A DNA stretch of 64,000 bases from G965247265 sp965247265 (GTDB taxonomy: Bacteria; Pseudomonadota; Gammaproteobacteria; UBA4575), in assembly GCA_965247265.1 (NCBI GenBank), contig OZ252002.1, positions 310,001-374,000 on the forward strand. The letters run 5' to 3'. Of the stretch, positions 25,873 to 35,253 are shown piece by piece (position 1 is the stretch's first letter; the number at the start of each line of letters is the position of its first letter). A program made the translations under genes and the position numbers. Under the pieces are notes generated by a model that worked only from the letters and a program-made list of their open reading frames with translations, was not told the origin of the DNA and ran no database searches.

Positions 25873-27552
25873 TTAATTTTGCTCAAGATCTTTGTACTTT
25901 TCTCTCAGATGGTTTCTAGTATAAATCGCAGCTAAATTTAAAATTACAATTACCATTACCAATACTAGAGCGGTCGCATAAACTAATGGTCTTGCAGCTT
26001 CAACATTAGGGCTTTGAAAACCAACATCATAGATATGAAACCCTAAATGCATAAATTTTCGTTCCAGATGAATAAATGGTGCGTTCCCATCTAAGGGTAG
26101 TGATGGGGCGAGCTTAACGACACCTACTAACATTAAAGGTGCAACCTCGCCTGCTGCACGCGCTATTGCAAGAATTAAGCCTGTCATTATCGCAGGACTC
26201 GTCATTGGCAAAATTGTGCGCCACAGCGTCTCTGCCTTAGTAGCGCCTAACGCTAAAGAACCTTCACGTATTGAGCGCGGAATTCGCGACAAGCCTTCTT
26301 CTGTAGCAACAATCACGACAGGCACTGTTAATAGCGCTAAAGTTAATGATGCCCAAAACAATCCACCTGTGCCAAATGTTGGAGCAGGGAGTGCTTCTGG
26401 AAATAATAATTCATCAATTGTTCCGCCTATAACATATACAAAAAATCCTAGCCCAAATACGCCATACACAATGGATGGAACACCCGCAAGATTATTTACA
26501 GAAATTCTAACCACCCGAGTGATAAATCCTTGTTTTGCATATTCTCTCAAATAAATTGCTGCAATTACGCCAAATGGCATTACTACTATGGACATCAGCA
26601 TTACTGTTAGCACGGTGCCGAAAATTGCTGGAAATATTCCGCCCTCCGTATTCGCTTCACGTGGGTCGTCTGTAATAAATCCCCAAAATGTTTTAATATA
26701 AAAAACCATTTTCTGAAGGGTGTTCATCGAATTGGGGCGATACGCTTTGACAACATTTGCAAGTTGAACTTCAACATTGTCACCTGTCATAACTTCACCA
26801 ACAATGCTATCTCGTGAAATCTCTTGATAAAGTTTATTTAATTCCTCTTTTAGTTGTTCATAATCTGAATTAAGCTCAGTGCGTCTACTCTCAATTTCTT
26901 TAAATGGGTTTTTATTAGATATCCCATTTAATTCTAAACGTCGCTCTTTTAAACGTAATTTTTCAATTTGATAATTTATACGACCAATTTCAACTTTCTC
27001 TATTTGTTCAATTTTTTCTCTCAGACCGTGAACTCGTTCCAGTCGCACCTCCAGTTCCTCCCACTTATCCGCACTTGAAATATCAAGAACGTCGCCACTC
27101 TCTTTAATTTCATTTAAAAAACCATAAAAGTTTCCCCATTGCGTTCTCTCTAATACAAGTGCGTCAACAGGCTTATCAACGTTTAGCTCATTTGGCGCAA
27201 CGGTAAGTGTAAAATCAAATCCGAGTGCATCACGATTACCTACCTTGATTAGGCTACGTTTAATAATACTATTATTGCTATTTACATTAATTCCAGACTC
27301 GATAATTCTTTGTTTTGAAACTTCTTCAGTCTCAACTCGTTCGCCAATAATTCGGATGGTTTCATCTTCATCCAAATATTCGATTTCATACACAGTTTTT
27401 GGCCAGAAATGGCCCATGCCACGAATTGCAATAAGCAGGAGCAACCCGATGACCATAATCATACAGATGGTCACTGCGCCAGCATTTAACCAAATCCAGG
27501 GAATACCTGATTTGTAAAACGGATCTTTATTAATTTTATTACTTGTTGGCAA
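25873..27552 (-). CDS. pstA: Phosphate ABC transporter permease PstA, long form
   Basis: A membrane subunit of the phosphate importer. At 559 residues it is nearly twice the length of E. coli PstA. After a first membrane helix (about residues 22-44) there is a long extra segment, of which residues 165-248 are strongly Glu/Lys/Leu-rich and look like a coiled coil. The permease core follows from about residue 300, with REYAKQGFITRVVRISVNNL, AGVPSIVYGVFGLGF and the ABC-coupling EGSLALGATKAETLWR motif near residue 435. Long PstA and PstC proteins occur in other gammaproteobacteria. It starts 20 bases after pstC. Confidence 0.95.
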   Translation of the reverse strand: MPTSNKINKDPFYKSGIPWIWLNAGAVTICMIMVIGLLLLIAIRGMGHFWPKTVYEIEYLDEDETIRIIGERVETEEVSKQRIIESGINVNSNNSIIKRSLIKVGNRDALGFDFTLTVAPNELNVDKPVDALVLERTQWGNFYGFLNEIKESGDVLDISSADKWEELEVRLERVHGLREKIEQIEKVEIGRINYQIEKLRLKERRLELNGISNKNPFKEIESRRTELNSDYEQLKEELNKLYQEISRDSIVGEVMTGDNVEVQLANVVKAYRPNSMNTLQKMVFYIKTFWGFITDDPREANTEGGIFPAIFGTVLTVMLMSIVVMPFGVIAAIYLREYAKQGFITRVVRISVNNLAGVPSIVYGVFGLGFFVYVIGGTIDELLFPEALPAPTFGTGGLFWASLTLALLTVPVVIVATEEGLSRIPRSIREGSLALGATKAETLWRTILPMTSPAIMTGLILAIARAAGEVAPLMLVGVVKLAPSLPLDGNAPFIHLERKFMHLGFHIYDVGFQSPNVEAARPLVYATALVLVMVIVILNLAAIYTRNHLREKYKDLEQN

Positions 27553-27572
27553 CGCTTCGTTCTCTGAATATT

Positions 27573-29855
27573 TTAAAGAGTGCTGTATTTTTCTCGAAGC
27601 CGCTGTCGAACAATCTCAGCTACAGTATTAAAGAAAAACGTAAATATAAATAAAACCAAAGATGCTAAAAAAAGTACCCTAAAGTGTGTGCTATCCACTT
27701 CAGATTCGGGTAACTCTACAGCCACATTTGCAGACAAAGTACGCATCCCTTCAAAAATACTAAAGTCCATCACAGGCGTATTACCTGTAGCCATTAATAC
27801 AATCATCGTTTCACCTGCCGCACGCCCTAAACCAATCATTGTGGCTGAAAATATACCGGGACTTGCCGAAGGCAATACAATACGTACCAATGTTTGCCAA
27901 GGTGTTGCGCCCAATGCTAATGATCCAGAGCTTAAATGCTTGGGAACGCTGAATACCGCATCTTCTGAAATTGAAAATATTATTGGTATCACTGCAAATC
28001 CCATTGTGATGCCAATAATTAAGGCGTTACGTTGGTCATAACCAATTCCTAGAGTATCTGTTAACCAAAGCCTGGAGTTGCCATCAAATAATATATTTTC
28101 TAACCAAGGACTAATTGCCAGACTCATCCAACCAAAAAATATTACGACTGGTATTAATAGGGCAGCTTGCCATCCATCTGTAAATTTGCTGGTTATATTA
28201 TCGGGCAACTTCCACCACACATAACTCGCCAAAAAAACGCCTAAAGGAAGTATTAAAAATATTGAAAAAATTCCAGGAAGATTATTCTCTACATAAGGGG
28301 CCAGCCACAAGCCAGCTAAAAAACCCAGAATTACAGTAGGCAATGCCGCCATGATTTCAATAGCTGGCTTAACTATGCCTCGCATTTTAGGTACCATAAA
28401 ATTAGCCGTAAAAATCGCGCCAGCAATAGCGAGCGGCATGGCAAACAACATCGCATAAAACGCTGCCTTAAACGTACCAAAAGTTAATGGTGTAAGGCTA
28501 AATTTCGGTTCATAATCACTGGAGGCAGATGAAGACTGCCAAATATAGTCAGGTTCAGAATAACTTTCGTACCATACTTTGCCCCAAAGCGAACTCAAGG
28601 ATACTTCGGGATGCCCTGCATCAAGCTCCCATACATGTAACACCCCGGATTTATCTTCTGCTACAAATTTGTCGCTTCGAGGAGCAACCCCTAAATGTAT
28701 AAGAGAAGAGTCTGAAATATTCTTTGTTACTAAATGTCTTGATGCCGTGGTGTGAAATATAGATATATTCCCCTCTTCATCTGTAACGAGAAAACCTTTA
28801 CGTAATTGTTCTGTAGTAATGCTGGATATTTTAGAATTACCACTTTTAAAATTTCGTATTTGAGTAAGGTGTTGTGTGCCATCTTCATCACGAACCAAAA
28901 ATAACTGATATATATTTCCGTGGTCATCACCCAACAGTAGTGATATCCCTCCGATTAAAAATTCAAACGCACTTGGCAACATCCCATCTTGCAGTACTGA
29001 AATATCCTCAATATGAGTAGGCTCTATTTTATTACGAATATCAAAAAACGAGACCACACCTTCTCTATTAAGTAAAAATAACCATTCGCGCTCGGGCGAA
29101 AGTAGAGCCTTAAAGGGTTTATCCGCGTAAGGAAGTAGCACATGACTGGTCAGTTCAAGCGAAACTTCATTTTCATCTAAAAATGAGGATTCTTTTTCAA
29201 AATTTATGAGTCTGAGCCCGCTTTCTGTATTTACAAATAGTGTAATACCGTCTTCATTATCACCCACAACCATACTTTCTATACTCTGTTGGCCAATTTC
29301 AAGATTGATGGGTTCATCCCCATAGGGAAATTCAATGCTTGGAATTACAGTTCTTAATTCATTATTGTATTTTAATTTGTATTCATGACTAAAGATTAAG
29401 ACATCACCTGAATCTAAGCCTAGTGCGAGTGTATTTTTTTCGTAATTTATATGTGCCCAACTGGTAATGTTTGCATCAAGATTTGTTAAAAGATTTTTGC
29501 TTCCAATGTTTCTGCCTGAATCAACGAAAAAGAAATTAACCATGCCGTCACTGCTAAGTCGCATGCCAACTTCTGCCTGTTCATCAATATCGTAAAGAAA
29601 CGTTTCTCCATTTGCTTGTTTACCGCTTAATGAATAGTTTGAAAGCTCATGCAGCTCCGCTCCCTTGAACAAGGGCAAAACCACCATGAATAAAAAGAGA
29701 AAAATTAATATGATAGAACCAATAACTGCAATGCCGCCCGCACCAACTATGTACCGAGCTAAAATATCCTTAATCGATCGCTTACGCCAAAGTGCATGAT
29801 CAAACAACAGTGGCTTAGGTACAGTTAACTGAGTATTGCCTGGTGCTTTCGACAT
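27573..29855 (-). CDS. pstC: Phosphate ABC transporter permease PstC with large beta-rich insert
   Basis: This permease partner of PstA has 760 residues from ATG 29855; the frame is open up to 29924 but that region overlaps a stem-loop. One membrane helix near residues 40-70 is followed by about 370 residues of beta-rich sequence with repeated strand and turn segments, resembling a periplasmic beta-propeller. The permease core fills the last third: AIEIMAALPTVILGFLAGLW, SLALGATPWQTLVRIVLP (coupling motif) and AAGETMIVLMATGN. The insert is far larger than in E. coli PstC; long versions are known in relatives, with role unknown. Confidence 0.95.
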   Translation of the reverse strand: MSKAPGNTQLTVPKPLLFDHALWRKRSIKDILARYIVGAGGIAVIGSIILIFLFLFMVVLPLFKGAELHELSNYSLSGKQANGETFLYDIDEQAEVGMRLSSDGMVNFFFVDSGRNIGSKNLLTNLDANITSWAHINYEKNTLALGLDSGDVLIFSHEYKLKYNNELRTVIPSIEFPYGDEPINLEIGQQSIESMVVGDNEDGITLFVNTESGLRLINFEKESSFLDENEVSLELTSHVLLPYADKPFKALLSPEREWLFLLNREGVVSFFDIRNKIEPTHIEDISVLQDGMLPSAFEFLIGGISLLLGDDHGNIYQLFLVRDEDGTQHLTQIRNFKSGNSKISSITTEQLRKGFLVTDEEGNISIFHTTASRHLVTKNISDSSLIHLGVAPRSDKFVAEDKSGVLHVWELDAGHPEVSLSSLWGKVWYESYSEPDYIWQSSSASSDYEPKFSLTPLTFGTFKAAFYAMLFAMPLAIAGAIFTANFMVPKMRGIVKPAIEIMAALPTVILGFLAGLWLAPYVENNLPGIFSIFLILPLGVFLASYVWWKLPDNITSKFTDGWQAALLIPVVIFFGWMSLAISPWLENILFDGNSRLWLTDTLGIGYDQRNALIIGITMGFAVIPIIFSISEDAVFSVPKHLSSGSLALGATPWQTLVRIVLPSASPGIFSATMIGLGRAAGETMIVLMATGNTPVMDFSIFEGMRTLSANVAVELPESEVDSTHFRVLFLASLVLFIFTFFFNTVAEIVRQRLREKYSTL

Positions 29856-29910
29856 GTTTGTTGTTTTATTGAGTTGTAATCGAAACAGGCGCTGGTAATT
29901 GTACAAGATA

Positions 29911-29935
29911 AGGCCCTGACGCACGATCAGGGCCT
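29911..29935 (-). terminator. Stem-loop between pstS and pstC (attenuator candidate)
   Basis: A perfect 9-base-pair stem (29911-29919 with 29927-29935) with a 7-base loop lies between the pstS stop and the pstC start. Only a weak T-rich stretch follows on the minus strand. Such hairpins often let more of the binding protein be made than of the permeases. Partial termination or mRNA protection are both possible. Confidence 0.6.
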
Positions 29936-29994
29936 ATGCAACTTGTGGGTTAGATACTACATACCTGACCTAGAGATAAGCATGATTTATGTAT

Positions 29995-31029
29995 TTACTT
30001 AGTTGAGCTAACTTTCATAGCACTCTTTTCAATTTCAATCGAGGCAAGCGCTTTGTCCGCAACTTTAGATGGAAGTGGAATGTAGCCATCTTTAACCACA
30101 ACCTTCTGGCCTTGTGTTGACAATACCATTTTGATGAACTCACTCTCTAATGGAGACAATGGCTTGCCTGGTGCTTTATTTACATAGACGTATAAGAATC
30201 GTGCTAACGGATACACGCCCGAAATTGAGTTATCAAGGGTCGCTTCAACCGGCTTCTGTTGTGCTCTAGAACGATTTTTGTTCATCTCTGCAAATAAAGG
30301 AACAGCTCGAACTCCAGATGTTTTATAGCCTATGCCTGAATAGCCGATACCGTTTAATGAACTAGATACAGATTGCACCACAGACGCTGAGCCAGGTTGC
30401 TCATTAACATTAGATTTATAATCACCTTTGCATAGTGCTTTCTTCTTGAAATAGCCATAGGTGCCTGATACAGAGTTACGGCCAAACATTTGGATATCAC
30501 GCCTTGCCCAATCAGCTGTTAAACCTAAATCACCCCAAGTAGCAATATCGGTTTCTCCACCACATTTACGTGTAATTGAAAATATGGCATCAACTTGCTC
30601 AATAGACATTCCTGTAACTGGATTGTCCTTATGCACATATACAGCTAATGCATCAATTGCGACGGGAACTGCAGTTGGCTTGTAACCAAATTTTTCTTCA
30701 AATGCAGCAAGCTCACCGTCTTTCATCCTACGACTCATTGGACCTATGTTTGAGGTGCCTTCTGTAAGCGCTGGTGGAGCAGTTGAAGAACCTGCAGCTT
30801 GAATTTGAATATTTACGTTTGGGTAAAAGCGCTTGTACTCTTCAGCCCATAGGGTCATTAAATTTGCTAAGGTGTCAGAACCTACACTAGATAGGTTTCC
30901 AGATACCCCACTGGTCGCAGAATATTCGCCTAAATCTTTATCAACTTTGACTTCAGCATAAACTGAAGCAGTAAGAAGCAACAGTGATGCAGATGCTAAA
31001 AGTACATTGTATTTCTTAAATATCAACAT
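29995..31029 (-). CDS. pstS: Periplasmic phosphate-binding protein PstS
   Basis: PstS captures phosphate for the Pst importer. From ATG 31029, which has AGGA eight bases upstream, the protein has 344 residues; a GTG at 31035 is in frame. A Sec signal peptide ends near SVYA. The phosphate-binding landmarks are present: [38 protein letters not shown], the [17 protein letters not shown] loop and [20 protein letters not shown]. It is first in its operon, downstream of a Pho-box-like sequence, as expected for the most strongly phosphate-regulated gene. Confidence 0.96.
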   Translation of the reverse strand: MLIFKKYNVLLASASLLLLTASVYAEVKVDKDLGEYSATSGVSGNLSSVGSDTLANLMTLWAEEYKRFYPNVNIQIQAAGSSTAPPALTEGTSNIGPMSRRMKDGELAAFEEKFGYKPTAVPVAIDALAVYVHKDNPVTGMSIEQVDAIFSITRKCGGETDIATWGDLGLTADWARRDIQMFGRNSVSGTYGYFKKKALCKGDYKSNVNEQPGSASVVQSVSSSLNGIGYSGIGYKTSGVRAVPLFAEMNKNRSRAQQKPVEATLDNSISGVYPLARFLYVYVNKAPGKPLSPLESEFIKMVLSTQGQKVVVKDGYIPLPSKVADKALASIEIEKSAMKVSSTK

Positions 31030-31086
31030 GAACACTTCCTAATAATTGTTAATTTGGATAAGTACAGATTTAAATATGGAATTAGA

Positions 31087-31128
31087 GTGTTACAAGCATA
31101 TGGGCTAATTATTACAAAATTGTGACAC
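31087..31128 (-). promoter_or_regulatory. Candidate Pho box upstream of pstS
   Basis: Read on the minus strand, TGTCACA and TGTAATA are separated by four A/T bases, giving the 11-base repeat of a PhoB site (31110-31127). A further TGTAACA lies in phase 22 bases after the second repeat. The site is about 80 bases upstream of the pstS start, in the phoR-pstS gap. PhoB binding is inferred from pattern and context. Confidence 0.72.
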
Positions 31129-31144
31129 CATAAGCTCTTGTAAT

Positions 31145-32461
31145 TTAACAATTTTCTCCTCTAAAAGTCAGTCGCTTTTCGGGAATCTCACAGATAAAAG
31201 TTGTTCCACGTCCTAATTCGCTTAAAATTTTAAGACGCCCTTCATGACGTTCAATGATATGTTTAACAATTGATAAACCAAGCCCTGTCCCACCTTTCTC
31301 GCGCGAGCGGCCGGTATCCACTCGATAAAAACGCTCGGTTAATCGATCGATATGTTCGGGTTCAATGCCTTGCCCATTATCTGCAACCACTAGCTCTGCA
31401 CAATTTTCATCGGTAAGTCGCCATGTAACAATAATTTTTGTATTGCTAGGGGTGTGCTTGACTGCATTATTTATGAGATTTGAAACAACGCTATGAATTT
31501 CTTGTAATGCACCTTTTAATAAAGCTTCTGTTTGAGCTTCAATTTCAAATTCATGTCTATCGCACCACACCGAAAGCTTTGCCTCATTGACCACATCCGT
31601 AATTAATGACGAAATTGATATAACATCGGTTTCTTCTTCAAATGCAACCGTAGATTCTAAACGAGACAAGGTTAATAAATCTTCAACCAGCTGTTTCATT
31701 CGCAGCGCTTGTTGTTCGGATGAGTGCACAGCAGATTTACATGCATCGGGTAAATCATTTGAACTCAATAAAGATTCTAGATACCCTAAAATAACGGTTA
31801 AAGGAGTGCGCAATTCGTGCGACGCATTAGAAATAAAACTTCTCCTCATTTCAAAGATGCGTGCAGTGTGTGACATGTCTTGTGCGACAAGCACTAAATT
31901 ATCCTTACCAAATGGAACAACTCTTATACTTAATTCATGTTGCTCTGCAGCAACACTGCGTAATTCTAAAGGCTGAGCAAAATTTCTCGAATTGAAATAG
32001 TCAATAAATTGTGGGTCACGAATTAGTTGCGTAATACGGATGTTTTGATCTTCATTTTCATTGATATCTAATAGTTTATGTGCCGCATCATTCGAGGACA
32101 GAATATCACCTGATGCAGACAAAATAATTACGGCATCGGGTACCGCAGCAACCATTTGATCAAATTGTTCAAGTAACGTTTCAAGTGTATTTTGTTTATT
32201 AATGTTAGATCTTTGTAACGCAACGATGCTGGATACATGCTCATCAGCAAGACCCATATACTCAGGTGCATTATTTAAATCGGCACCACGGTCTAACCAA
32301 TTTTTAAGTGTTACAAGCTGTGTTGCAGTCCATAAACCGTAGATCAAAAGACCAATTGTAAAAATAATTGTGAGACGCCCAGTTAATAGACCAAGCAAAA
32401 TGCATGGTATAAATACAATTAAGATTCGGTTTAGTTCAGATAACCATGCACTTAGAGACAT
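31145..32461 (-). CDS. phoR: Phosphate regulon sensor histidine kinase PhoR
   Basis: PhoR phosphorylates PhoB under phosphate limitation. The 438-residue protein has two N-terminal membrane segments (about residues 12-48), a PAS domain (about 100-195) and the kinase core: H box SNASHELRTPLTVILGYLE with His215, N box NLINNAVKHTP, and G boxes VADNGQGIEPEH and KGGTGLGLSIVKHIIERH. This is the standard PhoR plan. It overlaps phoB by one base, so the two are coupled. Confidence 0.96.
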   Translation of the reverse strand: MSLSAWLSELNRILIVFIPCILLGLLTGRLTIIFTIGLLIYGLWTATQLVTLKNWLDRGADLNNAPEYMGLADEHVSSIVALQRSNINKQNTLETLLEQFDQMVAAVPDAVIILSASGDILSSNDAAHKLLDINENEDQNIRITQLIRDPQFIDYFNSRNFAQPLELRSVAAEQHELSIRVVPFGKDNLVLVAQDMSHTARIFEMRRSFISNASHELRTPLTVILGYLESLLSSNDLPDACKSAVHSSEQQALRMKQLVEDLLTLSRLESTVAFEEETDVISISSLITDVVNEAKLSVWCDRHEFEIEAQTEALLKGALQEIHSVVSNLINNAVKHTPSNTKIIVTWRLTDENCAELVVADNGQGIEPEHIDRLTERFYRVDTGRSREKGGTGLGLSIVKHIIERHEGRLKILSELGRGTTFICEIPEKRLTFRGENC

Positions 32462-33150
32462 TATGTTTTTTCAGAGAATCGGTACCCGTAACCACGCACT
32501 GTTTGAATCATGCGGTCACAATCAAGTGGTTTAAGTAATTTACGCAAACGCACAACATGTACATCTACTGTGCGTTCTTCTACATACATGTTACGACCCC
32601 AAACATAATCTAACAACTGACTGCGTGAATAAACACGATCTGGATGGATCATAAAAAATTCCAGTAAACGAAACTCCGTTGGACCCATATTGATAGACTC
32701 CCCGCCTACATAAGCGCGATGTGCATTTAAATCTAGCAAAATGGGCCCAATACTTACCTGGTTATCTATTCCAGCTGTGCCTCTGCGTAATACCGCACGA
32801 ATGCGAGCAGATAACTCTTTTACCGAGAACGGCTTGGTGATGTAGTCATCAGCGCCCGAATCGAGCCCATCAATTTTATCGCGCTCTTCAACACGTGCGG
32901 TCAACATAATGATAGGTATTTCTTGCATGGAATCATTGCGCTTCCATCTTCTTAATAGCTCCAAGCCACTGACATCTGGAAGCATCCAATCCAACAAAAT
33001 TAAATCAGGCAAATGGTCCGCAATTTTCGATTCAGCTGCCCTTCCATCTTCAGCATCATCAATTAAATAACCATCCTGCCCCAACGCAAATGTAACCATT
33101 TCGCGAATTGGGCGCTCGTCTTCAACTAATAAGATTCTTTTGCCTGTCAC
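32461..33150 (-). CDS. phoB: Phosphate regulon response regulator PhoB
   Basis: An OmpR-type activator that binds Pho boxes. It has a receiver domain with VEDERP near the start, phospho-acceptor Asp in LILLDWMLPDVSG (residue 54 from GTG 33150) and Lys in ITKPFSVKEL, then a winged-helix domain ending in RTVDVHVVRLRKLL and VRGYGYRFSEK. The frame is open to a TTG at 33201, adding 17 residues. GTG 33150 gives the normal family N-terminus and is preferred, though its ribosome site is weak. Confidence 0.96.
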   Translation of the reverse strand: MTGKRILLVEDERPIREMVTFALGQDGYLIDDAEDGRAAESKIADHLPDLILLDWMLPDVSGLELLRRWKRNDSMQEIPIIMLTARVEERDKIDGLDSGADDYITKPFSVKELSARIRAVLRRGTAGIDNQVSIGPILLDLNAHRAYVGGESINMGPTEFRLLEFFMIHPDRVYSRSQLLDYVWGRNMYVEERTVDVHVVRLRKLLKPLDCDRMIQTVRGYGYRFSEKT

Positions 33151-33239
33151 GACTTGTGTATGAACCTTTTGAGATTCGAATGAAGCAATAGAACCTTGCA
33201 AAAATGCAAACCTGAATGTAAATGTGAAAGCACTATTAT

Positions 33240-33268
33240 TTGTCTACATTCATTACAAAATTATTAAA
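33240..33268 (-). promoter_or_regulatory. Candidate Pho box upstream of phoB
   Basis: On the minus strand TTTAATA (33262-33268) and TGTAATG (33251-33257) are separated by four A/T bases, in the 11-base period of PhoB sites, with TAGACAA next in phase. It lies about 50-100 bases upstream of the possible phoB starts. It is weaker than the porin site, but auto-activation of phoB is usual. Confidence 0.5.
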
Positions 33269-33297
33269 TAGATTCATCGTGTTGTTTATCTTCCCTA

Positions 33298-33337
33298 TGT
33301 AACAAAATTATAACATTTTGTTCATATTCATTTCACA
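33298..33337 (+). promoter_or_regulatory. Candidate tandem Pho box upstream of the phosphate porin gene
   Basis: Four 7-base units follow each other with exact 4-base A/T-rich spacers: TGTAACA (33298), TATAACA (33309), GTTCATA (33320) and TTTCACA (33331). The 11-base phasing over four units is the arrangement of double PhoB sites. It lies about 75 bases upstream of the porin GTG start. Binding by PhoB is inferred. Confidence 0.75.
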
Positions 33338-33412
33338 GACATTCCTTAAAATTTAGATTCTAGGATATTGTTAAAAATTTTTAAACTTTAAAACAACAGG
33401 GAGGGTTTCCTC

Positions 33413-34705
33413 GTGAGACGCAACTTATTTTTGATTAGCCTTGTAGGCTCAATCAGCTTTTTTGAAATTAACGCAGTCGTGCATGCTGGGGCTGTAACAT
33501 CTGATGAAAATATTTCAATCAGCACCACCGGTGGTGGCGTAAAGATCAAATCGGATAATGGTAACTCCTTTCAATTTGGAGGTTTTATCCAGTATGACTA
33601 CGATAATTATGATGGCGCCTATAACGCGGGCAACAATGGAGATTCAGGCAGTGAATCTGAGTGGCGCAGAACACGGTTAACAGCCAAAGGTACGCGTGGC
33701 AAAGACTGGGTATATGATTTTACCATTGATATTAATGATGATGACGAAGAAGCATCTGTAGACGCCGCATCTATTCGCTACAAAGGTTTTAATAATTTAG
33801 AACTAATTCTAGGACGATTAAAAGCACCATTTAGTTTAGAAGAGCTCACGAGTGATAAATGGGTTTCAACAATTGAACGATCAGCAATTTTCGGCTTAGG
33901 AAATTTCTTAAGCGGAAAACCCGATTTCCAAGTAGCAGCTCACGGGCACTGGAACAAACTCACGGCTCAGCTGCAACTAATTGACGAAGGTGAAGAGGAT
34001 GATGATGACAGTGATACATATAGTGTTGCGGGTCGATTGACCAATCTATTTTTAATTGGTGATCAGGATATTAAGGATCATTACGCGCATGTTGGTGGAT
34101 CCTATGCTTTGCGTGATTTTGGTAACAACGGAAGCGCATTTGATTTTCGAAGCAGGTTTGGTGTACACACGATAGAAGATCGCCCAACAGCAGGCAATGA
34201 CGTGGTAGTAAAAGATGCGTATCAGTTTGGCTTGGAAGGCTTATATGTAATTGGTCCATTCTCATTACAAAGTGAGTATGTAATGGGTGAGTTCGACGGT
34301 GAAGATGGTGACCCTGCCGGTGCCGATGTCGATGCAGATGGCGTGTATTTACTAGCCACCTACACACTTACTGGAGAGCCTCGTCAGTTTAAAGCATCCT
34401 CAAGTAAATTAGATAAAATTAAGCCAAGCCATCCTTATGGGGCATGGGAATTAGTTGCCAAATATGAAGATGGCGAAGTAGCTATTGATAACAATCCAAA
34501 TGGTGATGCCGAATATGACATCATGACTTTAGGCATAAACTGGTATCCAAATACCAATTTACGTTTTTCTATGAATTACTTAATGACCGATACAGAAAAC
34601 TTCCAATTTGGAGACGGCGGGGGTGGGCTAACCAACCCACGGCTTGATGCACTTGATGAGGAAGATGGAGATGCGTTGTCATTAAGAGCTCAGTATGTAT
34701 TTTAA
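33413..34705 (+). CDS. Phosphate/polyphosphate-selective porin (OprO/OprP family)
   Basis: An outer-membrane beta-barrel for phosphate uptake. The 430-residue protein begins at GTG 33413 behind a strong GGGAGGG ribosome site, with a Sec signal peptide cleaved near VHAGA. The mature part has alternating beta-strand sequence ending in a terminal aromatic (AQYVF), the usual barrel signal. Segments such as GGFIQYDYDNYDG, SEWRRTRLTAKG, LILGRLKAPFSLEELTSD and YEDGEVAID fit the OprO/OprP family. Many acidic loops are present. It is divergent from phoB with a four-unit Pho box upstream. Confidence 0.93.
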   Translation: MRRNLFLISLVGSISFFEINAVVHAGAVTSDENISISTTGGGVKIKSDNGNSFQFGGFIQYDYDNYDGAYNAGNNGDSGSESEWRRTRLTAKGTRGKDWVYDFTIDINDDDEEASVDAASIRYKGFNNLELILGRLKAPFSLEELTSDKWVSTIERSAIFGLGNFLSGKPDFQVAAHGHWNKLTAQLQLIDEGEEDDDDSDTYSVAGRLTNLFLIGDQDIKDHYAHVGGSYALRDFGNNGSAFDFRSRFGVHTIEDRPTAGNDVVVKDAYQFGLEGLYVIGPFSLQSEYVMGEFDGEDGDPAGADVDADGVYLLATYTLTGEPRQFKASSSKLDKIKPSHPYGAWELVAKYEDGEVAIDNNPNGDAEYDIMTLGINWYPNTNLRFSMNYLMTDTENFQFGDGGGGLTNPRLDALDEEDGDALSLRAQYVF

Positions 34706-34729
34706 TTAGTACGTCAGGAGTAATTTTAA

Positions 34730-34755
34730 AGCCGTTCTAATGAGCGGCTTTTTTG
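34730..34755 (+). terminator. Rho-independent terminator of the porin gene
   Basis: A 7-base-pair stem (34731-34737 with 34742-34748, one G-T wobble) with a TAAT loop is followed directly by six T. It lies 26 bases after the porin stop, in front of the convergent DUF3859-like gene. Confidence 0.88.
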
Positions 34756-34763
34756 TGCGCTAT

Positions 34764-35234
34764 TTACTGAAGTTCGACGTAAAAAACATGTTCTAGTAAT
34801 TTTTGATTTTCAAAAAATACGTAAAAGCGGTATTCGCCAGGTATAAGTTCATATTGATTCGCAAACTCAAAGGCCATGGTGTGTTTATGATCAAGCTTTG
34901 AATTTTCTTGTAGTACTTCCAACTTATCTATGTATTCACCTGTCTCTGGATTAATCATGGTGGGCACATGATAAATTAAATGTACTGTAGGTTTTTCTAC
35001 AAACCCTGCCCTCGACAACCAATACTTAACGCCAAATTTTGTTCCAAGCTGTGCAGGTATCGTTACGGTTTTTTCCAATTCTCCACTACTTGAGATTATT
35101 CGCTCGCCTTCTGTAGTATTGTCTGTACCTCGTGCGAATATTCCATACTCATAGTCATAGATGACTCGCTTTTCATCTGCATTAGCACTATTAGCGATAA
35201 AAATTAAAAAACAAAAATAAAATATGCTTCTCAT
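34764..35234 (-). CDS. DUF3859-like periplasmic protein
   Basis: A 156-residue exported protein with a signal peptide ending near NSANA. The mature part is beta-rich and fits my memory of the DUF3859 family: a YEYGIFARG start, an IPAQLGTKFGVKYWL segment near residue 60, INPETGEYIDK, and a C-terminal YELIPGEYRFYVFFENQKL stretch. The function of the family is unknown. It sits between the phosphate porin and ppk, so it could be phosphate-linked, but no Pho box is visible. Confidence 0.72.
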   Translation of the reverse strand: MRSIFYFCFLIFIANSANADEKRVIYDYEYGIFARGTDNTTEGERIISSSGELEKTVTIPAQLGTKFGVKYWLSRAGFVEKPTVHLIYHVPTMINPETGEYIDKLEVLQENSKLDHKHTMAFEFANQYELIPGEYRFYVFFENQKLLEHVFYVELQ

Positions 35235-35253
35235 AAATTTATAAATTTTATAA

